Origin: Plecoglossus altivelis
Taxonomy: Eukaryota; Chordata; Actinopteri; Osmeriformes; Plecoglossidae
DNA: 64,000 nt
Assembly: GCA_036571765.1 (NCBI GenBank)
Contig: BROE01000005.1
Location: 2,374,675-2,438,674, forward strand
Reading direction: 5' to 3'
Every line of letters starts with the position of its first letter. The first letter of the stretch is position 1. Made by a program: the position numbers and the translations under genes. This document shows, piece by piece, positions 23,472 to 48,833 of this stretch. The notes under the pieces are model-generated. The model saw only the letters and a program-made list of their open reading frames with translations, made no database searches and was not told the DNA's origin.

Positions 23472-23600
23472 CCGTGTGATCGCACGGTCACCCTCGCCGC
23501 AGAGAGAATGTGGTCGCTGTCTGTGTCCTTGTCATGTTAAATACAGCCCCAGTGCATTGTGGGTCAGCAGTGGACAGTGGTCCTCCAGTGGTTGCGAACT

Positions 23601-23610
23601 CCATAAAAGG
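23601..23610 (-). promoter_or_regulatory. CArG box upstream of the sHSP gene
   Basis: CCATAAAAGG is a perfect match to CC(A/T)6GG, the serum-response-factor site common in cardiac and muscle genes. It lies about 360 bp upstream of the start codon. The same bases could serve as a TATA-like element. Function is inferred. Confidence 0.4.
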
Positions 23611-23619
23611 TTATGGAAG

Positions 23620-25435
23620 GTTGTGAGCTAGGAATAACGGACAAGCAGATAAGACGTAGAGGCCCTCCACTATTTCATGACACACTAACACACATATAGA
23701 CAGTGATAAGAGAACAGAGGACTCTACTTAGAGATGTTTGAAGCAGGAAGAGATTTGCTGATGAAACCCAAAGAGAGATTAAAGTTCTATTGGCAACCGG
23801 AACATTTAAGTTACTTGTATCAAGTTGAATCCGAATTTGATCTAGTTTGGGTAGAATCTTGACCTTTTAGAGTGATGGTAGTCACACTTAAATGTTTAGT
23901 ATTTCACTAAATGTAAAATGTCACCAAAGGTTGCCATTGATAAAACAGTCTTTCCATCTACAAAGATTTATAAAATACTTTAAATGATTTAAATCTTTAA
24001 TTGTGACATTTCCCTTGCAGACAAGGTCAGATGAAAGCTTTCTCCGAAGATGGCCTCAAACTTGAGTTCAACTATGATGATGATTGGTCCTGAGTTGTCA
24101 CTTGCTTATAATTTCCGCATTGTAAGTTGTTTAAAAAAAAGGTTAACGTTTGTGTTTTTCCTTGAGTAATTACAATAAAGTAATCACACACTGTGTGGGC
24201 TTAAGTAGGCTGCTTGGTCCTGACCTACTTGATGTTACGGTACGATGTAATAGTATCGGACGGTCACTACCGGAACATACAAGGTACAAACAGTACAAAC
24301 AGTACAAACCGCAAACGTGTTTTTCTCTCCACGTAAAAGCCGTTATGAAACAGTTTGGACTATGTTAGCAGCTGCCGGGGCCCTCGGGAAAACGCAGGGT
24401 CTCCAGTCAGACGTTCCCCGGAGATTTAACTACCGCGTGTGTCCCCGTTTCTACTACAGAGCGGACGGTACAGCGAAACACGTTTTTCCCGTTGATCGGA
24501 ACCTTTTTCCGTGCGGCAAACGGCCTTCAGTTGGAAGTATCAGAGTGCGCGTGCGCGCTGTCCGTGTCAAAGTAGCAAGGCTGATAGTAATATAATGATG
24601 TTCAATGAGCTGCTATAATGTAAAGGGACATTATCAAATCTAAATCACAGGGCAGCCTCTGGAAATCCCGTACGATGCGGCTAAGTGCTTTCCGCTGACC
24701 CGACCACTTAATTCATCTTTAGTCTAGTTTATCATTTTTATATTCTTCTTCAATTCCTCGGTATTGAAAGTAATACAATGCGACACGGGGGGGGGGGTTT
24801 GTTGCAAAGAACATATACGATATTTTTTATTAATTTTAAATTATGTCAGATGCAGCAACAAAATATCAATTCATTTTTCGAAAACAAGTTTCAATAGTCA
24901 AATAATTACATTCAGGTCAAATCAAAGAAAGAAAGTTAGAAGAAAAGGAAAGAAAATGACAGTTGACTGAGACGCTCAGACGAGGGGTTTGTGTCTGAAT
25001 AGCTATGCATTTGAAATGGTTTCACAGTTTATAGGATGACAGACAGCTGGACGGGGTTCGATGGTACATTCATTTTAGGTTGATCCATTTCTGTACCCGG
25101 TGAGTCATGGTTTGATTGCTTTTGTCTGGCACAGGGACAGCTAGAGCTGTTAGCAGATAGCAGATGGCTTGGCTCTCCCTTACTTATCAAAATCTGTCTT
25201 CTCTTCTAACATTCCAACTGGAGTGCTCGCTAGCCTGAATGTGTGTTGTGTGAAATAGTGTATAGGTGTGTCTGTGTGTACAGGTGTGTTTTATCCAGTA
25301 GTGTATCAGTGTGTGTGTATGTGGGTGCCATGGCTACGCCGTGATGTCACACCACAGCCCAAAGCTCCGAGGATTCTGGGAGCTTAATTAATGCCTGCTG
25401 AGGCGTCAGAGGCTAATGTGGGTTAAACACCAGCT
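23620..25435. other. Intergenic spacer
   Basis: Unique sequence with one CpG-rich block at about 24360-24600, including GCGCGTGCGCGC near 24548. No exon could be assigned; the block might be a promoter or 5' exon. Confidence 0.4.
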
Positions 25436-25439
25436 CATT

Positions 25440-25860
25440 CTCTCTCTGTCTCCCTAACTTTCTCTACCATTCTCTCTCTCTCTCTGTCTCCCTACCTCTC
25501 TCTACCATTCTCTCTCTCTGTCTCCCTACCTCTCTCTACCATTCTCTCTCTCTGTCTCCCTACCTCTCTCTACCATTCTCTCTATCTGTCTCCCTACCAA
25601 TCTCTACCATTCTCTCTCTCTGTCTCCCTACCTCTCTCTACCATTCTCTCTCTCTGTCTCCCTACCTCTCTCTACTATTCTCTCTATCTGTCTCCCTAAC
25701 TCTCTCTACCATTCTCTCTCTCTGTCTCCCTAACTCTCTCTACCATTCTCTCTCTCTGTCTCCCTACCTCTCTCTACCATTCTCCCTCTCTATCTCCCTA
25801 CCTCTCTCTACCATTCTCTCTCTCTATCTCCCTACCTCTCTCTACCTTTCTCTCGTGATC
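25440..25860. repeat. 34-bp CT-rich minisatellite, about 12 copies
   Basis: Units contain TCTGTCTCCCTACCTCTCTC followed by TACCATTCTC. Confidence 0.93.
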
Positions 25861-26134
25861 TCTCTCCTTTAAACAGTAAAGAACTACTCCGACTGAGAGA
25901 GTCTCTCCTGCTTCAGGTGTCTCTCAGACCAGCACCCTGGTAGACCTCCTAAATGGGCCGATGCCGGAAGGTGTTAGAGTTGCCAGGATCTGAATATTCA
26001 TGTGTCCTCTCTGCCCCGCCATCATTTCCCAGATGTCTTGATGTATTTTTGAAAGTAGATTTGCCCTCCACTATAGCGCGCACCCCAGAACAAACAGACA
26101 CTCACTCAAACACACAAAGAATCTGGAGCAACCG

Positions 26135-26412
26135 TAAGAGCCTCTCTCCCTCACTTTCTCACTCTCCCTCTACCTCTCTCGCTCTCCCTCTCTCGCTCTC
26201 CCTCACTCTCACTCTCCCTCTACCTCTCTCACTCTCCCTTTCTCTCACTCTCCCTCTACCTCTTTCGCTGTCCCTCTCTCGCTGTCCCTCTCTCTCTCCC
26301 TCCCTCACTCACTCTCCCTCTCTCGCTCTCCCTCTCTCTCTCTCCCTCCCTCACTCACTCTCCCTCACTCTCTCTCTCCCTCTCTCTCTCTACCTCTCTC
26401 GCTCTCTCTCTG
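26135..26412. repeat. CT-rich repeat (CTCTCCCTCTACCTCTCTCG)
   Basis: CTCTCCCTC units with TACCTC, CGCTC and CACTC variants. Confidence 0.9.
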
Positions 26413-26479
26413 ATAAGTGCCCAATGTCAGCTCTGGCCTGAAGCACTATGCCACCCACAGAACACTCTGTCCATGCCTA

Positions 26480-26540
26480 CCCTCTCACACATACACACAC
26501 ATACACACACATACACACACATACACACACATACACACAT
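26480..26540. repeat. (CACATA)n repeat
   Basis: CACACATA units, about ten. Confidence 0.9.
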
Positions 26541-26724
26541 GCGGTCACTCACACACAGGACATGCCTCACTCTATCCATCTGCACTGCACAAGGACAGGA
26601 GCATCAGTCCTCATTGGCTGACACGGCGCCAATGAACGCATCTTAGACCAATGGCGAGGATGCATCGCCCCGCTGCACAACTTGAAGCTTTTTTGAGGGC
26701 AGTTACCTGCAAAACACTCAGGAC

Positions 26725-27720
26725 TCACGGAGGGGGGGAGGGTGAGAGAGGGAGGGTGAGGGAGGGAGAGTGAGGGGTGAAGGGGAAAGAGGCATGGGGG
26801 AGAGGGTGTGGGGGGGAGAAGAAGAAAAAATGAAGAGATGCACATCTCCCTTCGGTTTCCACATCTGTCCGTCAGTCATAATCGCAGGCTAATTGCCTGT
26901 CGGCAAAGGTAGCACTCAACTGCTCTGCTGATTATATAACAGGCACCCCGTGGGCAAGGACGGAAGAGGAGAGAGAGAGAGAGGGGAGGGGAGAGCAAAC
27001 AGGAGAGCGGGGAGAGAGGAGAGAGCTGGAAAGTGCAGAGAGAGAGAAGGACGGAGACAAAAGGGCCCGAGGAGAAGAAGAAGACAGGTGAAGAGCTGGG
27101 GAGAGAGGGGGAGCCGGAGGGCCGGGGCAGAGAGGGGACGAGAGCCAGGCCAAACACCAAAGAAGACGAGCGAGGAAAGCACGAAAAAACAGACAGAGGT
27201 TGATATTGGAACGAGCACCAGAGCCAGAGAGAGAAGATAAAGGAGAGAAGAGAAACGAGGAGCGAGCAGAAAGGCAAGAGAGGAGGAGTTAAGGGAGACG
27301 GAAACGAGAGAAAGGGAAAGAGAAGAGAGCGAAAAGGGAGAAGAAAGAGAGTTTGAAACAGCTTGCGTGGAGGAGACGGAAGGTGCCTGTCACTAGCCTC
27401 TGCCGAGAGAGGGCAAAAACTTCTGCACACCACTGCTGAATGGGCGCCGACACTAATAATCTTTTCAACACGGGAAAAAGGGTGGAACACTTGATGAGCA
27501 GTAAAGAGGGGGAGGGCCATGAATGCGGGACCCACGGGGGGAGGGCGATGGGGGAAAGTGTCGGTGGAGCGACATCCGATGAAATGGGGGACAGGGGGGT
27601 GAGGATGATCGGGGGAAGGGGGGATGGGGAAAGGGGGAAGGGGGGGGAGGCTGATGGGGGAGGGAGCGGATGGAAAGAGAGTGTGGTGTTTGACAGCTGC
27701 CGTGGAGGAGACTCGTGAAG
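26725..27720. repeat. Purine-rich tract
   Basis: G/A-dominated sequence (GAGAGG, GGAGGAGAAG, GGGGGAAGG) interrupted by short unique stretches near 26830-26950 and 27360-27480. Its minus strand holds a proline/serine-rich open frame that I do not accept as a gene. Confidence 0.8.
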
Positions 27721-27954
27721 GTTGCCTTCTACTAGCTGCCAGAGGGGCCACTCTTGCATCACTGCCTGAATGGAACCAGGACGGCGGGAAAAGGGTGTGA
27801 GATTGGTATGAAGAGAAGCGCGGGGAGGACTGATGCGGGAAGGGGAGGGCGATTGGTGGGACAGTGGTGGAGGTGATGGGGGTGAAGGGGGGAGATGGAT
27901 GATGGGGGGAAGGTGGGGGGGTAGATGCGCTGGCGGGAAGGGGCGGGAGGATGA

Positions 27955-28215
27955 TGGGGGAAGTGGTGGAGTGGATGGGGGAAGGGGGGAGGACGATGGG
28001 GGAAGGGGGGAGGACGATGGGGGAAGGGGGGAGGACGATGGGGGAAGGGGGGAGGACGATGGGGGAAGGGGGGAGGACGATGGGGGAAGGGGGGAGGACG
28101 ATGGGGGAAGGGGGGAGGACGATGGGGGAAGGGGGGAGGACGATGGGGGAAGGGGGGAGGATGATGGGAGAAGGGGGGGAGGATGATGGGGGAAGGGGGG
28201 GAGGACGATGGGGTA
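27955..28215. repeat. 21-bp G-rich minisatellite, about 11 copies
   Basis: Nearly perfect 21-bp units GACGATGGGGGAAGGGGGGA plus G. Runs of five and six G on the + strand make strong G-quadruplex candidates. Confidence 0.95.
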
Positions 28216-28219
28216 GACA

Positions 28220-29330
28220 ACAACTCAACACACGTCACAGCATTGGGAAAAGAGCATAACCTTGCCCTGAGAACACAGCTCCACTTTAATGCCACTGAAA
28301 GGACAATGACGCAATATGGCCCTCCAACTACATGTTACCGAAGACCCCGCGATGGACACATGCAACCAAGTCTGGTTGTCAGGCTCAGTCGACCTTTGAC
28401 TGAGCCAAGCGAGGACATCACTAGCGAGAGCCTCCATAAGAGGACCGCGTCGTTGGAAAATTCAGTTCGGATTTACGTAAAATTATGAGTAGTGCATGTA
28501 GCATTAATAAAAACTACAAAAATGGCAGATCTATGGCTCTTCTTCTATGGTGGGTAAGAGTTTGACGGTGGAATCAACCCCGACCCAGGAGGTCAGAGGT
28601 CACGGATGAAGGCACAGCATTGAAGGTTCCCCCTGAGTTTACGCTGTCTCTACCACCCTTCACTCCGCCTGTCTGGGTCCGCGGAGTTTGACGTCGCTAG
28701 GCAACCAGCCAAACAGATCACCTCCACCTGGTTCAAACGTCAACTCCGAGCTCTTATTCATGGAAAATAACATTCAGAACCACCGCTCTTTCGTTTAAGA
28801 ACTCAATTTCCAAAATCACGAGCCTTGTTACATCCGTTTCCATCTAACGACAAATGAAGTCCGGTATCTTGCCGTCAGGCGAAAGCCTTTTCCCTCCCGA
28901 GAGCTCAGCAATACTAAACACACTGTTTAAAGGGAATTGCTGCATTGGTGGTCTTTGGAGCGGGAACGCAAACGCAAGCCAAACGAGCTTCGCGCTTCAG
29001 ATCGTCCAAACACAGACAAATGTTGAGGCGTTCCTGAACAGTCACAAAAGAAGTGAGTTGGGCGCTAATTCTGTGCTTTCATTATCTTAGAACTACTTTA
29101 CAAACACTCTACACACTCACACACACACACACACACACTTAGTCTACGATTTGTTTTTAGACTACAAACACAGATTAACTGCGATGGGTGGCAAGTGAGG
29201 TGTCATTTGTTGGGGCTGTGTGTGGGCGGGACATACTGATGCTATGGACCAATGGGACTTCCTGAGTTGAATGAGTGACAGTCCCAATGGGAGAACCTTA
29301 TAGAAGGTTCACAATGATGATGCAATTGTT
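28220..29330. other. Intergenic spacer, unique
   Basis: Single-copy sequence with a short (CA)n at 29107-29140. No gene recognised. Confidence 0.55.
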
Positions 29331-29334
29331 AAGA

Positions 29335-30960
29335 TTTATTCACTGAAAAATGTCCTTTCGCTGACATCTTTCTCGAAACGGAGGAAAAATAGAGAAGAAT
29401 AGAAAAGATAGGCAAAGCTGTAGGAATAACTATGAATCAAAAGAGAAAACAGCGAACAATTTGAAAGAGTCAGGTAGGGTCACCATGACAACGACATAAA
29501 CAAACCGTATCACAGTATCCTCTTTAAAAAGTAAAATAATTTTTTTTTCACATTTGTTTTTTTGTTTTTTCCCAGTATACTATATCACACAGTGATAACA
29601 AAGAAAGGAGAAATCTACAGCCACATTAGCTTCGTGCAAAAAACCACATACACTAGCACGCCGCAGAAGGGACGAAGCGGGACGACGCGTACAAAAATAT
29701 AGAAAATCTCCGATGCAACTTCACACCTCGTCACAGAAAAACTAGGTTTCTGTCTTTGTACAACAATGATGTCTTCACCAAACAGCATCTCTTTCACCAA
29801 AAGGGACACTTAAGGAACATTCTATAGTTTTTCTGTTGTCGTCATCATCGATGTTTTTTTCATGATGACCACATGTTCGCCCATGTTCCTTAGAAGGAAC
29901 ACGTAGAACAAAAACTCAAAAGTGAACCAGTAGCTATAGCATGCCATTATGACAGAGTATCATAATGATATTCAGCATAAGAAGTACAACATGTTGAATG
30001 ATAGAAAACTAGATACAATAACAGCATATCATTTCTGTCGCATCCTTTGTGACAAATGTTCTTTTTTTTAATTTTATTTACCTTTAAAGTTTTGTCGATT
30101 TTAAAATACATATGTCCTGTCACTCCCTTTAAAGACATTCCAGCATTTGCTCATAACTGTTGAAATGACAGGTTATATTACTGTTGTTTGGCATACTCAG
30201 CAGGCCATGCCAAGACAGATGCAACTGTCTCCTGCGGGGGAGGAGGGGGAAGAGGAGGGGGTGGGAGGGGAGGGTGGAGGGGGGCAGGCCTCAGGATGCG
30301 ATGTCAACCTGCCCTCGTTTGGGGTATCTTGCACTAGGAGGGGCAGAGGAAGGACTGAGGGGGGTAGGGGAGGGGGTTACTCAGAACAGCCAACGATAAC
30401 AAACCGTGCTCAAGACTGGGTCATCCCACAGTTATAGTTTCAGCACTTGCAAAAACACATGCACAGGAATTTCAGGAGTTTAAGAGTCAGTCCTTCTGTT
30501 TGTTTCGCTCCACGTTAGTGGCTGGCGTCCATTTTGAAACGGTCTCACACTTCCTGGTTGAAGGGTGCAACGCCAAAACAACCCAGTCGACCAATAGGAT
30601 TCTTCCCAAACCCACTGGCAAAACACTGGGCTGTCCTCCCTAAAGTCCAACTTTCCTGATTCTCACTGATATAAAAGATTGTTTGAACGCCTCAAGACAA
30701 AAATATATCAATACATATCAAATTGGCAGGCGGGGTAGGGAGATTAGGATGAATGAAATGTGGCATGTAAGGCCTGGGACACATGGTTTACGTTGGAGTA
30801 AGATAAGTTCAAGTCGTGAAAAACATGCGAACTGGTCGACGTACGTCAGACGTCGTCATGGAGACGGAGGGACGATGAACGGACCAGAAATTCCTTCCGG
30901 ACGGGCGAGAGACAACAGGGATGCACACGGAACCGGACGAGGAGAGGGCGAGAGGAATCC
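29335..30960 (-). other. fam131a: Probable fam131a 3' UTR
   Basis: TTTATT at 29335-29340 reads AATAAA on the - strand, 1.6 kb after the fam131a stop; the stretch is AT-rich, unique and free of exons, as expected for a 3' UTR. The true end is not known. Confidence 0.45.
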
Positions 30961-45435
<14,475 letters not shown>

Positions 45436-48400
45436 TTCTCTGATGCACTCAGTAGCCTATTGTCTTAACCCCTCTCTCCGCCAGCAAAAAGACAACCTGA
45501 GCGTACCTCATCAACCGAATCCGCTTTTTCCTCCTCCTCCTCGCTCCTCCCTATCGCTCTTCCTTTCACTTCTGTGTTCTCCGAGGCTCCGCCGGGGTCC
45601 GCTAGGATACGATGTGTAGTTCACACGGTGGAGTGACGCCGAGGGCGGGAGAAAGTCCTGGTTCTTCCGTGTTTTCACTGAGTCTCTTGATTTTCTTGCC
45701 AGATTAAATGTCTAGCAGTGAGTATTCATCGTGTAGTTTTTTATTATCTCACGAGGCTTATATTCATTGGGGGTTTTATTCGATATCGATATGCTGACAG
45801 GACCAGACTCTCTCACTCAACACTATACGTCACCGGTGGAAGGAACAGTGCCCGGGTTTCAGAACCGCGATGAGTGGACAGCGCTCGTGGCAGCAGGGGA
45901 ATTGGTGTCTGGCTCAGATGTTGAGGGGGTGGGGGTTCCCCGCTCTGTCGCACGCTCTGTCGCAGTCAGTGGACACACCAACACGGGTGTTCTCGTCACT
46001 GAGCTCTGTTTTCTGCTCGCGCCCCGTTGACGCCGTTGCGTTCTAAAAAAAAGTTGGAGAGTTCTGTTAAAAAACCCACGTTGAGACGGTCTTTATAGCA
46101 TCACCTCCCCTCGCTCGTTTTTTCTCTCCCGGATGAAAGCGGAATGGGATCTGATTGGACGACGTCACAGCGCTAAGGCCAACCTATAACCAAAATAGGT
46201 GGTGTTTCAAACGCAGGTAGAACAATAACGAGGTAAAAACGTATTAATTAGGCCAGAAGTTCCATATTCTTGCTGTGTGATAATCGTGAGTTTCATACAA
46301 AGCCGTGCAAATAACAGAAGACCAGTCCAACGTATAAAGTCGAAATCTAACATCGAAACGTATAATTTGGCAGCGTCAAAGGAAAAGTTTAACATATTTT
46401 TCTCAGACTGTGGCGATCTGAGTAGTCTAACTGACAGACACGTTTTAAGGTGGCCTATTTAAGAGGACCCATTGTTTAAAAATATAGGCAATCCTCCACG
46501 CTCTCTCTTTCTCACTTAGACGCCCACCCTAACGCTAAACATAGACCGGTAGTGCTGACCCACGTGCCTTCCAATGAGCCTGCCATTATCCGTTCACCGT
46601 GTACCGGTCGGGGGTGGCTCATGTTCGATATCAAGGACATAAAATGGTGCCAAATCACACTTTGACCCAGAAACTCATCCGCATTCGTAACGATCCAACA
46701 CGAAGCCGCTGCATAATCCTTAAAACGTTTATTCAGCACCATGGACAAGGACCACAGAGAAAACGCAGTTGACATTTTGAAGACTGTACAATTATCAGGT
46801 TCTAGATATCTCCATGGAGCGGAACGCCAGCGAGAAAGAAGTATTGACGCGTCAATTAATGCATACTGAGATACATGAGGGAAACGGTCAGTCTCTCGTG
46901 CTCTGTCTCTCTCTCTCACACACTCACACACATACAGAGACACGCGCACACACACGTCTGCAGAGACCTGTCCTGTGCATGCATGTGGAACAATTTGCAG
47001 AGGGGGGTCTAATTGACGCATTAAGACAAATAAAACAACGCCAGCAGGTGCATGGGCATTCTAATTAGGCCCCGCCGCGGTAGCGCGCTACCTTTTCCAC
47101 CCTGCGAGCGAGGGAACATTTGGGTCGATTATAAAAATCACTACCTCCGTTCATGCGAATCCTGACTTTAAACTACAAGAGGAGACGTTTGAGCGGCATT
47201 TCAAGAGTTTCCCAAAGAGGCGAGTGAGAGAGCAACCTTTTAGGAAGTTGACAATCTCAGCGTTGAGACTATTTTAAATGATTCACGCGGGATGAGCTAC
47301 GGTTGACAACGGATGACATTATTCTATGCTGACGTCTCTCCCCTACGGTGAAAGGCATTTCCCTCCTGCAGCTTAATGCACGTAAGCATCTGCAATTCGC
47401 AGATAACCCTCGTCGGATTGCCTTATCCCTGTAATGAGAGTTCTAGTCCTGTTCTGCACACGTGCACCCCACGCCACATAGCCAGCACACCCACCAATGC
47501 GCTTTCAGCCCCGCTTTCGTAAGCCATCAAACTTGCGGCAAGCTCAACCGAAGCCACACAAACAGGGCCCAGGCTGCCGCAGAGTCGGTTTCCTTTGGCT
47601 TTATCGCCACCAAACGGTCTTCCGGAGATCCTGCATGCAAAACCTGTGGATCCGGACGCCTGCCTGTTGCTTGCTGAAGCTCGAGAGCAGAGCTGCAGGT
47701 GGTGGAAACCAGTTAGCGACTTCAAGGGTGGCCTTCTACCCAAAAGCAGCGTGTCATGACGAGCCAACGAGAACGAACGGGTTCGACAGATAGGTAAGGC
47801 TATCTCGAGATTGTCAAACGGTTTATGAGTTTATACGAAATAGACTAAAGGTCCCTTCATGTTTACCTTGGCTGATAAGCGTAGAGAGCGCTAATGCAAG
47901 GTTTTATAATTCAGCATAATAGGCCAGTTGTTGCGCGCGGGATAGTTGGTTCTATCAGAGGAGAAAATGACGGCCCGAGGCCAGGAGGAGCGCGAGAAGG
48001 GTCATAGCACTCTTAATGGACTAAACCCCGCAACAGCTGTAGGAAATAATTACCATAATCCGTCATTATGGGGACAAAAATAGGTGATCTTTAAATATTT
48101 TGCATTATTAATGACCCTCTGTACTAATGTCATCAAACAGACACGCCCCTTCCTCAATCAGCGATGCGGATATTGGATCGGGGAAATCAAATGGAGTCCA
48201 AAGCGATGATGGGAGACATGATGACATTAGTCACTGTTATATCAGACCCGTTTTTATGAAATGTGCTCATGAAATGTTGGCGATGATACAAATTGAAAGC
48301 ATTAAAAAATATATAGATTTTCAGGGCAAAAAAGGAAGTGAAATAATGATTTCCACACATTGGAGAAGTGCATTAACATAATTCCCACATAGCAAATATA

Positions 48401-48504
48401 TTATCTTTAAAACAGTAAATGTACACACATAAATTAAAAGGATTTCTAAACGACATTGTGATGGTTGATATTTTGACACCTTCCCTCGCTCTCTCTCCCG
48501 CTCT
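45436..48504. other. Intergenic: fam131a promoter region to alkaline phosphatase 3' end
   Basis: CpG-rich from about 45560 to 46140, consistent with a fam131a promoter and 5' UTR, then unique sequence. No gene could be supported; no canonical AATAAA for the phosphatase is obvious near its stop. Confidence 0.5.
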
Positions 48505-48833
48505 TCAGTGCAGCCATCCAGCCAGCACAGCTGTCAGCACAGCCATCAGAAGGGGCCCTTGAGGGTCCCTAGTAGAAGCTGTGTTCCTGTCAGTGGTGGT
48601 GGTGTTACCCTGGGGGGTCTTGGTGGGCTGGCCTGGCTCCAGACCCCCTAGGCAGTGCCTCAGGTCTTGCCCCACGCACGCAGCGTACGCCAGGGCATGA
48701 GCGATGTAGCTCTGTTCCTGGACCCCCTGGAAGAGGTGGGCCATGGGTCCACGAGCCAGAACAGCCACATCCTCACCTCCGTGGGTCTCTGTGTCCAGCG
48801 GGACCGCCGACTGCTGGACATAGTCCTTCGTCT
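48505..48833 (-). CDS. alpi: Alkaline phosphatase exon 11
   Basis: Acceptor ctccgccag. It encodes TKDYVQQSAVPLDTETHGGE, DVAVLARGPMAHLFQGVQEQ and the GPI-signal tail; TGA at 48507-48505. The open frame upstream of the acceptor is a GGA repeat and is intronic. Confidence 0.97.

Noticed and set aside
24317..24595. 92-codon plus-strand frame with basic residues
   Set aside because: No family resemblance, and the composition is explained by the CpG-rich block; not enough support for a gene.
26876..28231. 451-codon minus-strand open frame
   Set aside because: It is the complement of purine-rich and 21-bp G-rich repeats (ILPPSPIV repeats and Ser/Pro/Leu strings), with no domain and no splice support.
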